Origin: Rhizopus sp. PT2906
Taxonomy: Eukaryota > Mucoromycota > Mucoromycetes > Mucorales > Rhizopodaceae
Assembly: GCA_025529335.1 (NCBI GenBank)
Contig: JAMYHX010000439.1
Span: 1-36,877 of the forward strand
DNA length: 36,877 bases
Direction of reading: 5' to 3'
Part shown: piece by piece, positions 1 to 10,837 of the stretch
How positions within the stretch are numbered: position 1 is the stretch's first letter
How the letters are laid out: each line of letters starts with the position of its first letter
Translations under genes and position numbers: made by a program
The notes under the pieces: model-generated
The model's input: only the letters and a program-made list of their open reading frames with translations
Told to the model about the DNA's origin: nothing
Databases searched by the model: none

Positions 1-137
1 ATAAAACCATTTCTTTTTATCTCTTGAAAAGAAACAAGTCAATATGACAACTTTATAAATACATATTCTACATCGCAGATAGTGTCTGTAGCATTAGTCC
101 ACTTAAGTATTTACTCGTATGTGTAGTGTACACCAAG
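1..137 (+). repeat. MITE-like repeat, copy A (cut by window edge)
   Basis: The first ~78 bases are identical to the reverse complement of 24604-24681, and weaker similarity runs on to about 137. There the element ends in a TGTAGTGTACACC-type terminus matching the left end of copy C (24547). The same sequence also occurs, more diverged, at about 18601-18955. No coding capacity is seen. I read it as one end of a short non-autonomous inverted-repeat element whose other end lies before the window. No target-site duplication could be recognised, so the class is uncertain. Confidence 0.6.
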
Positions 138-159
138 AAATAGCTCAAACAGCCTCGAT

Positions 160-840
160 TCGAGTACTTACAAACCAACCTGTATAAACGTCGTTCTGAG
201 GCAAACTCTCGACTGCTTTCTATCTATCATCCCTAAATCTGCCTCGACCCTATTCTTGGGTTACCAATGTCTTGTCTTGAGCGAAGTCTCTGTGTTCGCT
301 GACGCCTGGGTTGGTTGCCTGGCGGTAAGCCAAAGCCCTACCCCAGGCATCCTAGCCAACTGCTCACGAAGGCTCATTCCATTCATTGCCTAAATATACA
401 TGCTTACCACCTAATTCCACACACTGTTGTAGACCCCCTGTTCTTCCTTCTGAGCCTACTGTCGACTCGAAAACTACGTTCCTTCTTTCGTGCTTCTTTC
501 TGGTTCTCTCGTTGGCCCCTTATATGTATTATCATCTATGAACTTGATAACCTATGCCACGAACAAGATATGTCACCTCCACCACCTGACCTAGGGCGAA
601 AGTTCCTTCAATAGCTTCGTCCTCTTCCTCTCTCCTCTCAGCATCTGTCGAGCTAATCTTTCTTCGTTTCCTTCTTGCTCGGTTTTCTTCGTTTCTTTCC
701 TTCCTTCCTTTCCCCCTTTGATCTCAAAAGAGGTCCTAGACTCTATGTACCTTTTTTAACCTGACCTTGGCAAGATCACGTTATATTGTTTCAATGCGCC
801 TATAGTGGCCCTAATAAAATATTTGTTTAATCGTATAATA
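160..840 (+). mobile_element. 5'-truncated LINE, 3' fragment of ORF2 plus 3' UTR
   Basis: Forward reading frames here match the C-terminal end of the LINE ORF2 found on the minus strand at 11850-12300. Shared elements are a block like R-W/R-L-G-W-L-x-G-G, a C-P-R-H-P segment, a T-K-x-H-x-I-H-C-L segment (possible Cys/His knuckle) and a late Y-E-L-D-x-L motif. An open stretch at 315-614 holds most of it; the upstream part (160-315) is broken by stops. The 3' UTR has a pyrimidine-rich run, a TTGATCTCAAAAG block also present in the other copy, and ends near TGTTTAATCGTA, the family 3' tail. Reverse transcriptase and endonuclease are absent, as expected of an incomplete reverse-transcription product. 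Confidence 0.72.
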
Positions 841-1390
841 TTAAACATATTTCCTTTTTAGGCAAAGAATTACGTACGCAGATTGCGAAGATTGAATACA
901 CCTTTTGTATCCTACCAGTACGTCTTGGACAAAAAGTGATGTCTAAGACACTCTGTCCAAATACCAGAGAACAAAGTGTCGTATAACTGTTGCCATAGAG
1001 AGGAGACAATTTGCTTTCCCCTGTAGCTTTTGCTTAAATACCTCTTACACTTTATTTACGTGTTTCTATTTTTGCCTTATTTAGAAGAGAATTACGTTTA
1101 TTACCATATATGTCTTGTAAGCTTTTACTCAGATTGGTTAATTGAGTTTTTATGATCACCCAGTGATTTGCACACAACGTTCACTATTCTTAGTGAAGAA
1201 TTATTACAGGTGTACTTGATAGAACAATAGTCTACTGAATTGCTTGTATCAAAATTAATGACGACGCTTTGAAAGTATAGTGTCGCATAAATACATTGAT
1301 TGGAATACAAAAGCTGATTGGTTTTTAATCCACGCAGCACTGTTAATTTAAAGCCGATCGGGTTCTATTTATCCCCCTTTTCTTTTTTTT
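841..1390. other. Intergenic, no gene recognised
   Basis: AT-rich stretch between the LINE fragment and the hydrolase gene. Only short open frames occur on either strand and none resembles a known protein. The last ~15 bases before the hydrolase start codon are a T-rich pyrimidine tract, as before several other genes in the window; the hydrolase promoter must lie here. Confidence 0.5.
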
Positions 1391-2803
1391 ATGGACAAAA
1401 GAACAGACTTGTCAGTTATTAACACATTGCCCGCCGCTATTCCTCCAACAACCAAATTTAACTTTATTAAACACTGGTGGAATCGGTCTGAAAGGACAGC
1501 TACGATAGCTGAAGCCCGTATGATCCAGCGTATCTATGGTGCATTGCCTGGCGTAGTCAACCGTATACCCGTTATGGCCCGTGTAGGCCGCATAGCTCTT
1601 GATGATGAAAAGAAGAAGTTGATCAATACATTATATATCACACAACAACCCAATCAAGACGTCCCTTATAGATTTGAACCGGGTCATACAGCAGATTTAG
1701 AATCTATTATAAAACAAGATGATAACGATACCAAAAACTTGGTAATGTGTCATGGATATGGCGCTGGTTTAGGATTTTTCTATAGAAACTATCAACAATT
1801 ATCTCAAGTGCCTGGATGGCGAATATTCTCGATCGATTGGCTTGGTATGGGCAATAGCTCACGGCCGAAATGGACAATAGCCAAAAAGTCAAGTCAGACA
1901 TGGGATGACGTTGTTGATACAGTAGAAGATCATTTTGTAGAATCATTAGAGGACTGGAGAAATAAAGTAGGTATCAACAAGATGACATTATGTGGTCATT
2001 CCATGGGCGGTTACTTTGCTACATGCTATGCTTTAAAATATCCTGAACGAGTAGAGAAATTGATTCTTGTATCTCCAGGTATGTTGATAGATATCCATTC
2101 AATTATTTCATTATTCATCTTTTTATGTTTAGCTGGAATACCCATACCTCCTCCAGAGGCAGTTACAAAACCTAATAAGAATCCACAAGAAACTGTCCAA
2201 CAGGAAGCAGATGAGATAGGTGCTGCCTATCAAGCTGAAACAGCAGCTGTCGAAAATATTGCAAAGCAACAGGGAGTTCCCAACAATAATAACCCACCAA
2301 GAAGAATCCCTGCGTGGGCCACTTATCTTTGGAATAACAATATTACACCAATGAGCATTATCCGTATGACAGGCCCCTTTGGTGCAAGATTAGTACATAA
2401 TTATACATCAAGGCGATTTGCTCATCTTACTGAGGCAGAACAACATGACTTTTATGAGTACTTGTAAGTTAAAATCCTTGAAAAAAAAAATCACTCATTC
2501 CTTTGCTCAACTAGATACAATATTACTTCATCTACTGGATCTGGAGAATTCGCACTAGCAGCCATTCTGGCACCAGGTGCTTATGCTCGAAAACCACTAT
2601 TTCATAGATTGGCCCAATTAAAGATGCCTACAATATTCATATATGGAGAACACGACTGGATGGATTATAAGGCAGCAGAGGAAGCTAAAGAACATATGAA
2701 GGTGCCTACTAAAGTAATTCGAATTGCAAATGGAGGTCATCACATGTATTTGGAAAACCCAAAAGACTTTAATAGAATATTCTGTGATGAAATGTCTAAA
2801 TAA
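1391..2803 (+). CDS. Alpha/beta hydrolase, ABHD5/CLD1/ICT1-like
   Basis: Two exons, 1391-2463 and 2515-2803, with a 51-nt GTAAGT...CTAG intron, give 453 aa. The N-terminal ~110 residues are family-specific. The hydrolase fold follows: oxyanion-region HGYGAG at 121-126, nucleophile elbow GHSMGG at 202-207 (Ser204), acid in YGEHDW (Asp405) and GGHHMYLEN near the C-terminus (His433/434) as catalytic base. This triad and layout fit the ABHD4/5 family, which includes the yeast mitochondrial cardiolipin deacylase Cld1 and the acyltransferase Ict1. The family's H-x4-D acyltransferase motif is not clearly kept here because HHMYLEN has Glu-Asn in the region. Likely role: phospholipid or acylglycerol hydrolysis or remodelling; exact substrate unknown. 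The start is the first ATG after a T-rich tract. Stop is 123 bp from the converging Fanzor pseudogene. Confidence 0.88.
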
Positions 2804-2926
2804 AAGATGCATCTGATAAATAGAAGACTAATGAATAATGAATAATGTATTGTTCATTTTATATTTACCGAGACATTAAGGAATGCACTGCCGTTATGGA
2901 CAGCGCATTGAATCCAGAGAGCACCG

Positions 2927-5563
2927 TTAGTCTTTTGAAGGTCTTTTGAAGGGGGGAGGACTTTCTTTATCGTGTTTTGATTTGTAAACAAAGACACCAT
3001 ATATATGTAATGCACTATTCACATCGCGATTCCAAACCATACCACAATATTCACACTTGAGGACAGGGTATACTCTTCGCTTTGATACAGAAACAGAGAA
3101 ATTATTCATTTCTTTCATTTTACACTTGTTACAGATCTGGCTCGTTAAGTACTCGTCAACATAAACAAATTCGGTTCACCGTTGGATTATTTGCATTTTC
3201 GTTTGATTTCTTCAGTAATACGTCTAGTAGGTGGAGCTCGTTTTCATTTCATACTTGAACAAAAAGAACCATCTCCGAACGTAATGATCCGCTTCCGTTG
3301 AGAGGAGGAAGAAAGGTCAGCAGGAGGTAAAGGTACATATTTACTTTTGTTTGGATTTTGATTTTTAGCGCCAACTGTGCTTGTTTTGCCATACTTTTTG
3401 CTGTTATCAAAGAATCTTTTAAAATTAATCTAAATGACACTCTTGGTGTTCTTTTAATCTTCTTGTAACCACATAAATGAGAGTATTATTCCAAGTTTGT
3501 TGTTCGGATACGTCCATGTTCTGTAGAGTCTACTGCAGTAAAGATAGTTGATATATCAGAATCAACAGCCCAAATTTCAGCATCGTCAACTATATCAGCA
3601 GAGTCCTTGGGTGTCTTTGATTCTCTTTTAGGTTCATCTTGGATGGAGACAGTTTTCTTAAACATAAAGGATATAGCATAACCATCAGTAGCAATCACAT
3701 TTCTACAATGACAACATTTGTTTAGCCCAACAGAAAAGCCATGTAAGCATACGTATGTAAACTTTTTGGAACGTGAGTTCAAGATTTCAAGTGTCTTGTA
3801 GCCTATTTTTGAAAAATCAAAGACATTACAGTACCATAAAGTCATTATCATTCTTTTGATCTGGTTTGATCTTGTTGTCACATTGTTTGGCAAGCTTCCA
3901 GAAAGATTGAGCATCAATATATATACTCTTGGAATCAATCTTGAACAGAGGAAGTAAAGAAAAGTATCTTGATCCTCGAGGGTCAGTGTATTTGAGAGGC
4001 ATGAAGGTCTCGTCTTGAATTCTTGTTTGTACCGTTTTGATAAAGGTTTGAGCAGCATCAATATCCTTTTTATCAAAGTTCTTCAGTTTACTTGTTATTT
4101 CCAAAGACTTGTTGGAATTGATAGCGGCCAAGATGTTTTCCTTTAATGATCTGTACTTGCTTGTGTTCAACTTGACAAAAGGAAGTTCTTGTAACTTTCT
4201 ATGAACATAACTTCTTGATGCTTTGTCTTGAGGCTTCATTTCTTGAATGAACTTCTTTTGTTTCATTTCTTTCTGAATAAAGTGTAACCATTTCATGTAG
4301 CATTGAGTTTTGGCATACAAATTAGCTTCACTTGGTACATCAGTGTCACTGGAAACATCGTATGTTGACCAGAAAGTAAAAAAGTTATTGGTAATGGTTT
4401 CATATCGTTCAATTCGATCAACAGTGGATGGCCAGGAAGATTTAAGATTTATATTTTGTTGAAAGATATGCTTTGCTAAAGACTTGAACTGTTTGACTGT
4501 TAAACTATTACCACAAAAGTAAGGAGAGGTCTTTTCGGACAGGACATTAAGGATATGTCTGATAGTTCGATCTTCATAAGTAAAGCATACGTAGTTGCGG
4601 ATTACTGTTTCATATTGCTTAGCCATGGATGATGCAATCGGTCATATATCTTTTGCTTGCGTACTTGTTCAAGTCAGATTGAATAAGAGAAGTAGATTCA
4701 CAAAAGGTCTTGAAGCTCTTCTTGATACTATCAGAGGCATGTTTTCCTTGGCCAGCAAAGATGGAAAATATGTTATAGAACAAATTTTAAGTGATCATAG
4801 GTTGTTATTCACCATTCTCGAGAAGTTCCAAGAAATAGTAGTTAGCAAAAATGGATCCAGCGTATACCAGTTAAGTAATGTGGTCAACTATTTCATGAAT
4901 CAAGGTAACAAACTTGAGATATTTGCAAGTACTAGCCAAAGATGTCTTGATTACAAAAATTTTCTCGACAGTATACTTGGGCTTTGGAAGCTTTGTTTTT
5001 GACTTTTTGACTTATTCATAGGACACAAATTGCTGGAGGAGCGAAAGTGATCGGTTCCACCACAAGAAGGACATCACACTTGTTTTTGCTCATTTCTGAT
5101 CATCTTGTTCTTTTCTTTTTCCTTTTTAAGTGCTTCAGTCTTATCAGCCTTGTCCTGATATTTCTTGGACGTCTTGATAGGAGCAAGGAGCACAGCTAGT
5201 AGAAGGAGTAGGAGCAGATAATGCAGCTTGAACACTTGTATCTTTGTTGACTGCAGACATAGATGTCTTTTCATTGATGACAACATTTGAGGGACCAGGA
5301 GCAGATGTGTCTTCTTTAACAGCTTTCAAAGTAGTACGGATATTCTTGTCTATTGCAGCATTCAGTTATAAAACAGATGGAACTAATAGATGTTTATCTT
5401 TACCTTTTCTAAATAACAGTGTTTCTTGAAAGTCATCATCACTTGCTTCAAAAGCTGTATTTTTGAATAAACTTGTTTGCGTTTGTGCAAACAAAGAGGG
5501 GAGCCCGCGATAGACAGCTAATGGACTCTTAATAAACGCCATATTCAACCTTGTATCTTGCAT
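2927..5563 (-). pseudogene. Decayed TnpB/Fanzor-type RuvC nuclease, copy 1
   Basis: Read from right to left, fragments in shifting frames line up as one protein. The N-terminal part (from an ATG at 5563) is rich in Ser/Lys. Around 5050-5080 is a zinc-knuckle-like CPSCGGTDHFRSSSNLC. A helical middle follows (longest open stretch 3826-4626). RuvC-I reads AVDSDISTIF (about 3549-3578), a GD block reads ITFGDGSF (about 3257-3287), RuvC-II reads VDEYLTSQ (about 3139-3160), and a C-terminal zinc ribbon has CNKC, then CEYC, followed by WNRDVNSA (RuvC-III Asp, about 3015-3133). This order is diagnostic of IS605 OrfB/TnpB, whose eukaryotic relatives are the Fanzors. At least four frameshifts or stops break it. 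The three acidic RuvC positions survive, but the usual D-P-G of motif I is D-S-D. A tandem 11-bp repeat lies at its 3' end (2930-2952). Confidence 0.8.
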
Positions 5564-5914
5564 ACCTTTCCCTTTATTGCGCTTTGCCTATGGAGGCGGA
5601 GGGTCATCGTCCTTCTTTCGCTTCATATTGAAGTAAAGAAGAAAGGAGAAAGTAACTTCGGATAGCCTTGTTATGTTAAATTAACGATCGACAACATTGT
5701 TTTTATTAATTAATCATGTTTTCTTTAATCGTAAAATATTGAAATGAAAAGTCGCCCCATTTTTGACACACTGCACATCTTACTGTGATCCTCAAAGTAG
5801 TTATCTTTATAAAAGTGATAGGATAAGGATACTAAAATGACACACGATGGTCATAAATCATCATCTAAGCACCAGAAACAGTGATTGAAGAAGTAACAGT
5901 GAAGAGGGAAAAGA
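5564..5914. other. Intergenic between two mobile-element remnants
   Basis: No gene is seen. The segment 5610-5660 contains an imperfect palindrome around CTTCATATTGAAG, followed by AT-rich sequence. It could hold the upstream end of the copy-1 Fanzor element, but no terminal repeat or target duplication could be matched to the other side. Confidence 0.35.
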
Positions 5915-6400
5915 AGAAACACAAACCATAATGACGCCCATATGTTCCATGATGAAATATCAGTACGCTATTTGTGCACACGTATGCAGCATGCGTCTGG
6001 CTGATACGCTAATAGTACTGCTCAAAATCATATCCTTGACGGAGAATATCATTTCTACTACTGCTTCTCAAAGTGAGAACGATGTCACGGAAGTTTCTGT
6101 CGCTATACTCAATAGGAATAACTGCGGCAACTTCTTCCATTGTTGGAAGGCTGTGAATACGTTTGTCGTTTTCTTCAATCAAATGCATTCTCACTGATGA
6201 ACCAATGAAAATATAAGGTGATCCGCTTTCGGCAGAGCTATTGTTGTTAGCTCTATCCTCGCTGTTGATGCTGGAGCTCTCATGGTTGCTCAATAATTCA
6301 TATTCATGACGATAAATGCGTGTGAAGAAATTGTATTGGGCAAGCATAGTTGAAAGGCTTCCTATAATCTCATTGTCCAGTTTTTCATTTCATGCATCCA
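5915..6400 (-). pseudogene. Helitron Rep/helicase N-terminal remnant
   Basis: The minus strand encodes, with stops near 6008 and 6385, a run that starts IIGSLSTMLAQYN, passes RIYRHEYELLSNHE, LPTMEEVAAVIP and FRDIVLTLR, and continues past one in-frame TAG to RISQTHAAYVCTNSVLIF and HHGTYGRHYG. The order (leader with N-P-F-x-x-x-Y-R-H-like motif, L-P-T-x-x-E-V-A-A-V-I-P, R-D-I-V-L, then a block like H-x-x-Y-x-x-x-x-Y-V-L-x-F-P-x-G) is that of the Helitron N-terminal region that precedes the Rep HUH domain. The HUH motif and helicase are absent, so this is a short dead fragment. No Helitron ends (5' TC, 3' hairpin CTRR) were recognised. Confidence 0.6.
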
Positions 6401-6549
6401 CATCCTCTACTCTCAGTACGCTTAAACAGGGCAATTTCCCTGTCGAATAACAGCCCAAGCTACTCTGCAGTTGATATCAGAGATTAGCTGCTCTACTTTT
6501 GGTCATCTAAGGTGTTAGCACCTACTAGATTTGAAAATGCCTCCTCTTG

Positions 6550-7264
6550 GATCCTCATGTGCTCATTAGATTATCCCAAACCTTATGCGGAAATCCAATG
6601 CAGCACCTATTCCGATTGTCAAGATATCTCCTGATCAGTTCCGTTTCTTCTGACACAAAGACTACGGTTTGCTTACACACCCATGTCAGCCGCCCCTGGC
6701 TCTGCCTGGTTCGCTGCTTCTTCGACATTAGTACTGGCAAACTTCTTGGTCCCTGACTATACCTCCTAAGGCTTTCACACAATGATTTCACCTGTTACTT
6801 GACTACATCCCTACAGCTGCTTTACAGCATGCCTGGAACCCCAGTTTGACCACCTCTCCACTGTGTAAACTCTGCCAATAAAACACAGAAACAAGTTTCC
6901 ACCTCTTTGTAAGCTGCCTTCTCAAGCCTAACTTCTGGTTCTCCATTTTCGAAAGATACTCTCTGCCGGACAAGTTCCTTACCGCAGATGAAATATGGTT
7001 TGTGCTTATTTCTTTTGTTACGGTGGACGAACAAACAACAGTCGATACGGACGTTCTCTGCTTCTTTGGCGCGGGTATCTCAACAGTTGGGAAGCACCAC
7101 TGGCGGTGTGTATTTGATGGCACTTCGTGGTATACCACTGCAGTTGTCAACAGTTTCGATTTGGAACATAGCGGATTCCTGTCGACGTTGCCTTTTGAAC
7201 GGAAGTTATCTTCCACTATAGACACATAATATATTTTTAAAAATGTTAAAGTCCACACTTTCAT
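6550..7264 (-). pseudogene. Unassigned decayed coding region, probably mobile-element derived
   Basis: An open frame of 153 codons (7264 to 6803) and a second of 78 (6791 to 6555) occur on the minus strand. Readable segments include VVYHEVPSNTHRQWCFP, VEIPAPKKQR and, in another frame, KEVETCFCVLLAEFTQW. The useful frame appears to switch partway, which suggests decay. I do not recognise a domain. It lies directly upstream of the Helitron remnant on the same strand and may belong to the same or an adjacent element. Function not assigned. Confidence 0.3.
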
Positions 7265-7318
7265 ACAAAAATATATATATAGAGTGATTATTAGAGTGAT
7301 AATAGATCTTTATTGTTT

Positions 7319-9028
7319 TCATTCTTTTTTGGCTTGTGATGGTGGCCAGACCAAGTCTACATCCATAACGTCTAACTCTAATAAGTCGGCTGAATGAACA
7401 CCAGCGATGGTAGCCAAGTTTGGTGTTGTCCTACCCAAGTCACCATGAACGAATTCTTTGATATATGTACCAGCCTGAGCATGCATTTCAAATACACCAA
7501 AATGTGCTTGTTCTGGTTTATCATTTAATCTAGAGATACTGGCAGAATAAATCGTCTTTGGACGGTCAATCGCAGCTCGTCTCTGGAACACTCGTATAGG
7601 CGTTTTCTGTATGATTGCACATTCTTTACTACAGGATTCATTAATCTTGTTGATCAATTCATCTGTGAGTGGTTCAGAAAGCCAAACAAGTGCTCTGTAT
7701 CTCTTTGTCTTCTTTTCTTCTCCTTCCTTGATGATGCTCAAATATTTGCTGTTTAAAGATATTAGCATATAAATACATATCTCTAGTTTCGACTTACGGA
7801 TCAATACATGTCAAGTGTCTGACTTGGACCGCATCTTTATGCACAGGTGACTGATTGATTTCATCCTCGAGTTTCTTATATTCTTCATCCGAGAGACGTG
7901 GTATCCTGGGATTGACTAATTCTAAATAAAAGGGTCTTCCTGTTCCCAACATGCGAACATTGGCATCTTCGCGTCCTGCACTTCCAAATTTAGCATCATC
8001 CGCCTTGTGATACTTTTTGATAAGCTCAAGGCAATCTGAGACAGAGTTCTCTGCCAACTTGGCTCCTCGCACGTTCCAAGGTGTTTGACTGTACTCTCTA
8101 GAAAACTTTAGGTATCGACCAGCTACATATGTGGGTGCATTCATGAGTACCACCGATGTGATCTTGGCACGTTCAGTTACTGTTCCAGGAGGAATAGAAG
8201 TAAGTCTATGGATAGGGGTTAATCAAAGAACAAGACATTTGCATAATCTTTTACTTTCTGACTTCTTCTGTATCAAGCTTTTTTAATGCGTAATGGATAC
8301 ATTGCCTTGAATCTCCCACCGTCACTCTTCTTCTCTTTTGTCGAATCGTCTTGATTTTCAACAATGGCTTCTCTGATTGGGCCAATATCATATGTTCCTG
8401 AGATGAATTTTCATGCTCTATCACCACTGTCATACGTAATCCAGCATCATTTTCTACCATAAACTTGTTATGTCTCTCAATGTATTCACCAAGTAAATAC
8501 TTGAAGATATTTTTTGGATCCTTAATAAAGCCTTCTTCTTCCAGCCCCACATATTTATGTCCGGTATCCTCCAAGTATATTTTTAATAAGTGATTACGAA
8601 TGAGTGTACTGACAGGCAAAGTGCAGCTTAAGGCGATACTGTCCACTTGATATGATTCTGCTATCAATGCCTTATATGATTCTTCAATATATTCCTCTGC
8701 ATGTTGAAGGGATCCAAGGCAGGCGACACATAGGCTGTCAGACGTCACTAATGATGTCGAAAGTGTAGTTTCGATCAAATCCTTATATATTACTAATAGA
8801 TCCTATACTTTTCTTATTAGCTATTAAGAGTAGCTTATTATATATATCAAAATTTACCTTCTCCTGAAAAGCATAAAGCTTAAGATTACTGCAACCCAAG
8901 AAACGCAGACAACAACGACAACAACACATACATTCTAAAAGAGTCTTGAGGACCGAAAGTGTTTTGTTATGGTTGTCTTCATCAAACAAGATTACTTTCT
9001 TGAGGAAGTCCCTTACAGCACTTGACAT
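7319..9028 (-). CDS. PUS10: tRNA pseudouridine synthase Pus10
   Basis: Four exons (9028-8858, 8781-8255, 8205-7798, 7748-7319) with introns of 76, 49 and 49 nt give 511 aa, close to human PUS10 (529 aa). An N-terminal zinc-binding region has clustered Cys (about 33-46) and a second CxxC at 75/78; a THUMP-like middle follows. The catalytic domain has YSQTPW, then GREDANVRMLGTGRPF (from residue 310). Asp313 in GRED aligns with the catalytic Asp of pseudouridine synthases (GRTD in TruA). The family consensus is GREDVDVRMLG; here the second Asp is Asn. Near the C-terminus are AQAGTYIKEFVHGDLGRT and PNLATIAG. Role: conversion of U54/U55 in the tRNA T-loop. It is divergent from TAF6 with 117 bp between start codons. 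Confidence 0.93.
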
Positions 9029-9145
9029 TTAAAAGAGGAAAAAAGGACAAAAATTGTGGCTTGATCTCAGGTGTGTGTACACAGAGTTTTTGCTGTCATT
9101 AAAATCCCACCTCTTTCTTTTGTTCTTTAACGCGTTAAACACACA
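9029..9145. promoter_or_regulatory. Divergent PUS10/TAF6 promoter with 14-bp palindrome
   Basis: The 117 bp between the two start codons must carry both promoters. A perfect 14-bp palindrome, TTTAACGCGTTAAA (9126-9139), sits 6 bp before the TAF6 ATG and contains ACGCGT, the core of the MluI cell-cycle box bound by MBF-type factors in ascomycete yeasts. Whether such a factor acts here is inference; so close to the start codon it could also lie in the 5' UTR. Confidence 0.5.
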
Positions 9146-10794
9146 ATGAGCGTATTTCCTAAAGATACAATTAAAGTAAAATTATACGAAAATAACAATG
9201 ACAACAAACTAATTACATGATAGAATATTGGAGAGTCGCTTGGAATAAATAATTTAAAGGATGAAATAGCGACTGCTTTAGCACAGGACGTTGAATATAG
9301 AATTCATGAACTCATTCAAGTAAACAAATGACGCATGGTTGATATTTGTAACTAATTTTCTTCTTTTACTTAGGAAGCATCTAAATTTATGCGACACTCC
9401 AAGAGAGTAAAGCTAACAGTAGACGATGTGAATGCAGCCCTTCGAGTGAAAAATGTAGAGGTAATTGTCAATGTACACATGTATACGATAACCATCTCAT
9501 TCATTAATAGCCTCTTTACGGTTATACTCATGGAGAAACACCTAAATTTAGAAAGGCGACATTGAACTCGACAGAAATTTACTTTGATGAAGACGAAGAG
9601 ATTGATTTTGACAGTGTCTTGAACAAGCCATTACCAAAGATTCCTCTAGATGTTACATTCACAGCACATTGGCTTGCTATTGAAGGTGTTCAACCTGCCA
9701 TTCCTCAGAATCCTACACCGAATGGTAAGCTATAAACTTGGACGAATAATCTGAAATATACTGACTAGATTATAGATGCCAAGGCAGAATTACTATCGAA
9801 ACGCACTAAAACACATACTAGTTCTAATGGCATTACGACAGATCAAGTGAATGTGAAGCCACTTGTTAAGCATGTATTATCTAAAGAATTACAAATGTAC
9901 TTTGAAAGGATTACGGAGGCTATTCTCAGTGACAACGAACGGTTACAATCACAGGCATTTGAAAGCTTACGTTTGGATCCAGGACTTCATCAGCTAGTAC
10001 CTTACTTTGTTCAACATATTCACAAGAAGGTAGCGCAAAATCATAAAAACCTGGAGATATTGGAAGCTATGCTGTCAATGTCTCATGCATTGTTAAACAA
10101 CAAGCATTTGTTTATTGAACCCTATGTAAGTATTGCAAAAAAGGAAAAGATAGAATGATTAACGACAGGTCTTGCTAGCTGCATCAATTGATTCCACCCA
10201 TTTTATCATGCTTAGTAGGAAAGACCATTTGTGATAACCCTCAACAGCAGGATCATTGGTCAACTCGTCGCCGTGCAGCCAGCTTAGTTGCTTATATCTG
10301 TCATCAATACGGAAAGTCTTATCATACGCTGCAACCACGCATCACCAAGACTTTGCTGAGAGCTTTCTTAGATCCAGGTCGTCCTTTGACAACACAATTT
10401 GGTGCGATTATCGGCTTGGATAAAATCGGAACAGAGGTCACCCGTGTGCTAATTGTCCCAAACATCAAGTTTTATACCGAAAATATATTACAGCATGCGC
10501 TCAATAGTACAAATCCTCTTAGAGTAGAAGAAGCGGATAGATGTAAACAGGCACTTGCGGTAAGTGAATGTGATAACAATAGTCAGTATCCCTTATTTTT
10601 TTTTTTTTTCATTTTAGGATGTGCTGAGACATATTGCAGACCAAGAATCAAATGAGAATAGTATGGAAGGGGATATTTCAGAAAGAGACAAGCAAACTTT
10701 CATAGATTTCATTGGAAGTATTGTTGGTGAAGCATACTTGTCAGCTGAAGATAGAGAAAGTAGGATTAGACCCATTCTTGAATTGATCCAATAA
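9146..10794 (+). CDS. TAF6: TFIID subunit TAF6
   Basis: Seven exons (9146-9175, 9224-9319, 9374-9460, 9511-9724, 9776-10125, 10179-10559, 10618-10794), with introns of 48-58 nt, give 444 aa. The first ~70 residues form the histone fold: MSVFPKDTIKNIGESLG, then LAQDVEYRIHELIQEASKFM and KLTVDDVNAAL, then VEPLYGY. This half pairs with TAF9 in TFIID. The second half (about 190-440) is the TAF6 HEAT-repeat domain, with YLHQLIPPILSCLVG, WSTRRRAASLVAYIC and GAIIGLDKIG. The acceptor at 10178 was chosen because the nearer AG at 10167-10168 would lose the conserved YLHQLIP. The protein is shorter than human TAF6 because it lacks the long tail. It acts in the nucleus in Pol II preinitiation. Its stop is 43 bp from the convergent RPL27 stop. 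Confidence 0.93.
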
Positions 10795-10837
10795 ACAATA
10801 TCTTTTGCACATTGCACAGTTTATTTTATTTTAGAAC

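Noticed and set aside
827..1340. Two minus-strand open frames of 60 and 71 codons upstream of the hydrolase
   Set aside because: Short, no recognisable family, no supporting splice or promoter context.
2804..2926. Possible guide-RNA (omega-RNA) hairpin at the 3' side of Fanzor copy 1
   Set aside because: Only a weak imperfect stem around CTGCCGTTATGGACAG was seen; no counterpart could be matched beside the other copies.
4595..5002. 135-codon forward open frame opposite the copy-1 Fanzor pseudogene
   Set aside because: It is antisense to the minus-strand Fanzor middle region (SFKTFCESTSLIQ and flanking segments); no domain of its own.
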